From the NCBI GenBank assembly GCA_037975125.1, contig CM075850.1, forward strand, positions 131,511,968 to 131,575,967: 64,000 bases of DNA, given 5' to 3'. Shown in pieces: positions 59,580-64,000 of this stretch (positions are counted from its first letter, which is position 1; each line of letters opens with the position of its first letter). The stretch comes from Latrodectus hesperus. Its lineage: Eukaryota; Arthropoda; Arachnida; Araneae; Theridiidae. Under the pieces are notes generated by a model that was given only the letters and a program-made list of their open reading frames with translations, was not told the origin of the DNA and ran no database searches. The translations under genes were made by a program, and so were the position numbers.

Positions 59580-59747
59580 CTTCCACACATTAAATATGTC
59601 AAAGGAAATCCATAAGCTTCTAACTGTTTTCCATATTGTTTCAGTCGCCCACTACTGCAACCCATTAAAATAGTTGTAGCACAACATTCTAATTTGTTAG
59701 TACCTGTAGTTCCTAGATACTGACGTCCACTGCCATGTCCACAATAC
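59580..59747 (-). CDS. ESPL1: Separase, penultimate exon with catalytic His and Cys
   Basis: This 168-nt exon encodes YCGHGSGRQYLG, then ATTILMGCSSGRLKQYGKQL and EAYGFPLTYLMCG. The His in GHGSG (codon 59737-59735) and the Cys in MGCSS (codon 59659-59657) correspond to the separase catalytic dyad. Both are present, so the active site is intact. Acceptor TTTTTTAG at the complement of 59748-59755, donor GTTAGT; phase fits the terminal exon, with a Ser codon split across the junction. The rest of this normally very large protein should lie to the right; I could not find further exons before 64000. Confidence 0.93.
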
Positions 59748-60050
59748 CTAAAAAATGAAATATCATGATAGTTAACATCATGATTTATAATTTTGATAAG
59801 TTAGATTATTTGAGGGTAAAAACTTATGATATCTTTTGGACCTGCAGAAATAAAATTCAGCTTCAGACTTATTCATTAATGTTTAGTGAAAATAAGTTTA
59901 ATTCCCATGATAGTGTTACTCCTTCACCATGATTTGCATGTGTTGTTTATTTTAATAGAAGGAGCTGCAGCTGCTGTCAAAGTCACCTAAGCTAAAGAAG
60001 TCAAGAGGGAAACACCAGATGATACACACTTTGGTTCTTCAGATTAGGGA

Positions 60051-60263
60051 TTGGACTTAATGTTGACAAATACAGCCAGTAAAAATACTAATATTATGAA
60101 ATGTCAAATAAAGCAATATGGATTGCCTTTCCTGGAAAATTATATGGAACCGATAGACAAAAAATATTTGGATCTGAATACGGCACATGGAATGTTAAAA
60201 AAAATTAAGATATCAGAAAGATTGAGAGGAATAGCAGATAAGATGGAATGGCATATTTCATAA
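60051..60263 (+). pseudogene. Possible 5' coding remnant of the degenerate LINE
   Basis: A 70-codon frame (LMLTNTASKNTNIMKCQIKQ, later LKKIKISERLRGIADKMEWH) near the left end of the LINE relic. It is basic and polar. I do not recognise a domain in it; it is placed here because it is in the same orientation and follows a GC-richer leader at 59955-60050. Confidence 0.25.
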
Positions 60264-62077
60264 ACCTGATTAGATATTGTTATATACTGGAGCAGGCGGA
60301 CATTTGTGACAAATCAGAATACATTTTAATATTTAAAAGAAAATTAGAAAATGTTAAATCAAATGTGCAGTTATAAATGAATGTACAAAAATAATATGTA
60401 AAATAAGATTAAAAAAAGTTTAGGAATATGACTTTCAGTTCAGTGGATGCACAGAGGAAAAAATAAAAACGGGGAATTTTTTATGAAGCATTAGAAAACT
60501 TCTTTAATGAAGCATCAAGATATTATATAAAAATAAGTAAGAACAACTTATATCCAAAAATAGGAAGAAAAGAGTAATTTAAGATGTTACAAAAAATTTA
60601 CAATGCATAAAAAACAAAATAAAATGTTAATATATAAGGAACAGTGAAATAAATCAAATCCTTCCTATTTTGATAATGACTAGATATCTGCCAATTATTT
60701 GTGTGAAAAATTTCAATACCTATCTGTGATTCTGATCGCTACATAGTTCCAGCAAAAATAAGGGAATAGATAAGTAATGTGAGGAATGAATACAACAGAA
60801 ATAAATAGTAGAATGTTGACAAAATAATAAATAACCAACTAAAAAAATTTTATATCAGAAAATAAAATATGAGCAAGATGTATGATAATAATAATATAAT
60901 ATAGATGTAGATGATGAAATAAATATTGATGAACATTTAAAGGACTTATTGTTGAAGCTGCAGAGCAGAAAGTTGGTGTGAAAACAAAAATAAAATATAA
61001 AGAATGATTTTATATAGATAAAATTCAAGCCCCATCAAAGATATGAATGAAATGAAAACATATACAGAGGTAAGAAGTAATCATAAAGAATTGGTACCTT
61101 CTTAAAGGTGCAAAAATTGCAAATCAAACTTACATGAAAAAGAGAAAGGAATGGTTAAAAGCGCAAACTTAAGATATTGATTGATTTCAAAGACAAAATG
61201 AAGGAAAGTGTACAATGCATTAGGTTTTAAGATGAAAAATTCATGGATGTATAATATATAATAAAATGTTAAGAAAGAAGGATGAATTTATAATGGAAAG
61301 ATGGATAGAACATTTTCGATTTACCAAATAAAAAAATTTGAAAATTTAGACAGAAAAACATATATTAAAAAACAGAAAACTTTATGCAGATTTAACACAA
61401 ATGAAATAATAAACAAGATGATATAAAAAGAGTGAAAGATTAAAACATTAGGAACTAATATTGTTGTCAAATCAATAAACACTGAATTGGACATAATAAA
61501 ATTTTGAAAGAACTGTAGATAAGTTTTCTGTAATTAGGCAAATAGTGGAAAATTTTAATGAATACAATACTAACTGACACACAAGTTTTTTTTTTTTAAA
61601 ATTAAATTCTAATGAGCAATCAACTTATTTAGGAGAAAATATGTTTAAACCAATGCAGAGGATAAAGTATTCATAATATTTAATGAAATTGATGATGAAA
61701 TGAGCCAATGGTGAAAGTATGGGTATGGGTGAAAAAAGCTTAAAACACACATATCTGAATTGAACAAAGGTATTACACAAGGTGATTTGTTATCAGTTAT
61801 CTGTTCAATATTACTTTTTATAATGATTGTTCAATTGGTGCCAGTTTAATATTACCTTATATCAAATAACTATCAAACAATATAAGAAAAATTTTACTAG
61901 CCAATATAAATCTTTGCATATACAGATATTGTAATATTTTTCAAATGCAAAAAGCAATATAGTTAATAAAATTAAAATAAAAGATTCAAAATTAAGAAAT
62001 TGCAAAATAGAGTTATAAAATACTTTAATAAGACCAATAGTTACCAATGGAATGAAAACCGAGTTATCAAACCAGAA

Positions 62078-62290
62078 TCTGACTAGGTCAGAGGCATACA
62101 GGACAGTTGCCCCGGGCTCTCAAATCAGAGGGGCCCCAATTGAATAGAAAGTTTATTTTATGTTGTTACTCTAACAGAATCATTTGCCAAATTAAATAGA
62201 AAGGTTGTTATTGTGAAGCAGAAGGGGTCCCCCCAAAGAAGTTTTTACCCAGAGCCCCATTTGGGCTCAATTTAGGCTCTGTATTAAAGA
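62078..62290. mobile_element. GC-rich insert inside the LINE relic
   Basis: A segment beginning near GACTAGGTCAGAGGCATACA, with CCCCGGGCTC, AGGGGCCCC and CCCAGAGCCCC words, stands out from its AT-rich surroundings and lies within the LINE coding trace. It could be a short non-autonomous element. No target duplication or inverted ends were found. Confidence 0.35.
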
Positions 62291-62700
62291 TGAAAATATA
62301 AAAAGAAGTTTTAAATCCAGAATCATTAAAAGAATTTATGATTAAATGTTAGAAAACTTAATCAAGATAGAAAAGGTTTATTATAATTTATCAAAGTTCA
62401 AAAATATGGAGAGTAGAATATAGAAATATGTGTAGAGAATGAAAAAACATGTGCAAAAACAAAAGAATCCATAAAGGAAAAATTATATATTAATAGGAAA
62501 TTACAGATATCAAAGCAGAAATGACTAGGCCAATTTGAGGAAGATCTAAAAACTGATTCCAAAAAAAATTCTAAAAAGAATGGAAGATATAAAAAGAATT
62601 AAAGAAAGGAATCTTGGGAAAAAGTACACTGTGGAACTCATAGTAAGGAAAGCACTGAAGATTGTACTAAAGAAAGACTCACTAAAGATTGTAGACTGAA

Positions 62701-64000
62701 AAAAGAAAGCCTAATTTACTCAGAAAGTTAAAATATAATAAATTCAGGTTCATTTTATGGCACTATGGTCATATTTTGTGCATGATGGTAAATATAAATG
62801 AAAATTAGTTCTAGCAAGCAAAAAAATTATTGTGAAATCAAATTCCAATTACTAGTTCAAATATTTTGTTGCTTTACTTAATGTGCATAAAGGTTAAGAG
62901 AAACATAAATTTGGCAATAAAATATTCCAAAATAAAATGATAAGTTGGTATCATTGTCATTGTATTACAAGTAGAAAACAATTCTAACAAGTGTTTAACA
63001 AGTCCAAATTTCAGAAATTATTTAAAATTAGTACAGTAAAAACCAAAATTACAAGAATATTACCCAGAGTTAAATTAAAAATAAATATAATTTTTAAAAC
63101 TCAGTTTACTACTTCTTACTTTTACTTAAGAATGTGTTTACTGTGTCAACATTAAGAGAATATTAGAATACTTCCACACATACTAGAACTCAGACTACAT
63201 TGTTACAAGAGAGTAAATGTTAGACAATCAAGTATTAAATTACAAGGTTCATACTTAAAAGAATCTATTTTTAAGGTTCTCCAAGAGTGAGCGATTTTTT
63301 AAAGATTATTGGCGTAAAATATTGTGTGTAAAATTGTATAAGTACTTGTTCTGTATTCATACAATTTCTCACACAATATTTCATTTACACAATTTAATTG
63401 ATTTTGCTTCCTTTGGCAGAAGAATAGAAAATTTAATTTATATCATGCACCATTTATATTATTTCCTCAAAGTCTGATCAAATACAACTGTTCTTTCAAC
63501 TTACCAAATGGGTTAATCAAACTTTAGAAAACTATTATGTTTAAATCTTTATATGTAAATTTAACACTATGAGAACTACTCAAATCTTTATTCCTTTATT
63601 CACACATTTATTAAAGTGAAATGTTTTAATGAAACAAAATGTTTACATTCTGATTCATTTTTAAATAGTATATGTATGAATTTAAGGGTTTTTACATAAA
63701 ACACAACATAAAAAAGACAAGTAATTTATGAATTGAATGTTGTATTACATTGAATTTAACACCACTTTTTGTTAAGTATGTTCTATTCATTTCTAAAAAT
63801 ATACAAAAGCTTCCATAATATCAACAATGAACTTTACTACTAATGAAACAAAATATATCTGTAAGATTAATAAATCCTTGAATTATTGTATTATCAAATT
63901 GGCCAAATTGCAAAGCAATTGCCTTCAAAACCACTTTTTGAACAATAAGTCAAATTTTTTATACTAGTATTCAAAAAAATAGAATAGGTTTAGAAATAGG
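62701..64000. other. AT-rich DNA at the right edge, probably separase intron
   Basis: No reading frame on the - strand resembles more of separase. Apart from the hairpin at 63318-63380 nothing is recognised. Confidence 0.5.
63318..63380. repeat. Imperfect hairpin, 22-bp arms, 19-nt loop
   Basis: Arms 63318-63339 and 63359-63380 pair at 20 of 22 positions (AATATTGTGTG at both outer ends), and with a 3-nt bulge the pairing continues outward. Size and loop are in the range of a microRNA precursor, but a small inverted-repeat transposon remnant is equally possible. Confidence 0.8.

Larger units (their letters stand above)
59960..62700 (+). mobile_element. Degenerate non-LTR retrotransposon (RTE-like?)
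   Basis: The + strand, antisense to separase, holds ordered traces of a LINE reverse transcriptase. These include LNKGITQGDLLSVICSILLF near 61756-61816, which corresponds to the 'GLRQGDPLSPxLFN' motif. TLIRPIVTNGMKTE near 62020-62063 corresponds to 'TLIRPVxTYGxETW'. LGQFEEDLKTDSKKILKR near 62530-62580 corresponds to the 'GHVxRMxxxRxPKK' tail. Stops and frameshifts are everywhere. A 213-bp GC-richer insert (about 62078-62290) interrupts it. The boundaries are approximate. Confidence 0.6.

Noticed and set aside
1..64000. Operons, CRISPR arrays, phage or bacterial features
   Set aside because: The window is animal nuclear DNA with spliced genes. No direct-repeat/spacer array or prokaryotic gene organisation is present.

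Overview
This is a eukaryotic genomic window, about 70% A+T, with long introns, GT/AG splice sites and many animal transposons (Tc1/mariner, piggyBac, hAT, Merlin, non-LTR and Ty3/Gypsy). The two host genes are animal chromatin and cell-cycle genes. The transposon mix and intron sizes suggest an arthropod, possibly an arachnid; that placement is inference. Nothing prokaryotic (operon, CRISPR, attachment site) is present. Positions 1-406 are an assembly gap.

Host genes. (1) The + strand from 4380 to 44973 holds a complete coding region for INO80D, a subunit of the INO80 chromatin remodeller. I could assemble it from ten exons with compatible splice phases at every junction: 4380-4600, 5936-6888, 14499-14598, 15133-15360, 18685-18785, 21442-21575, 25210-25420, 26152-26295, 33874-34011 and 43943-44973. 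The total is 3261 nt, or 1086 codons plus stop. Two C3HC3H zinc-binding modules are visible, in exons 1-2 and exons 5-6. (2) On the - strand, 59747-59580 and 56211-55992 are the last two exons of separase (ESPL1), carrying the catalytic His and Cys and the GNLWDVTD signature. The rest of that gene lies beyond the right edge or was not recognised. The two genes are convergent, separated by about 11 kb of largely transposon-derived DNA. A possible third gene is a terminal exon at 2876-2630 (-), unidentified.

Mobile elements from left to right: a piggyBac-like relic in TTAA (2989-4065); two diverged copies of a ~1 kb repeat (8.6-9.7 and 12.9-14.0 kb), the first with a Merlin-type transposase tail; between them a Tc1 element (10119-12540) split by a piggyBac-like element (10483-11300) inside its transposase; a Merlin transposase fossil (16.86-17.53 kb); an internally deleted non-LTR retrotransposon with 12-bp target duplications (19110-19902); a second piggyBac-like element (23631-24968); a non-LTR RNase H fragment (27.66-28.42 kb); a hAT element (29709-32163); a nearly intact Ty3/Gypsy retrotransposon, antisense inside INO80D intron 9 (35053-41347); a second hAT (48690-50804) with a perfect 8-bp target duplication; two Tc1/mariner-type relics (51291-52305 and 52655-53854); a non-LTR 3' tail (58026-58170); and a degenerate non-LTR element in the separase intron (about 59.96-62.7 kb).

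The youngest and most complete mobile element is the Gypsy element. Its LTRs are nearly identical, its Gag and Pol frames are open, it has a tRNA-Leu-like primer site, and a GGGAAAC slippery heptamer sits directly before the Gag stop. Other points of interest are the nested TTAA insertion, subterminal palindromes in both piggyBac-like elements, the deletion-derivative LINE, and several long perfect or near-perfect hairpins in unannotated DNA. I found no clear evidence for a wholly new biological system. All identifications rest on reading motifs by eye, without database searches.
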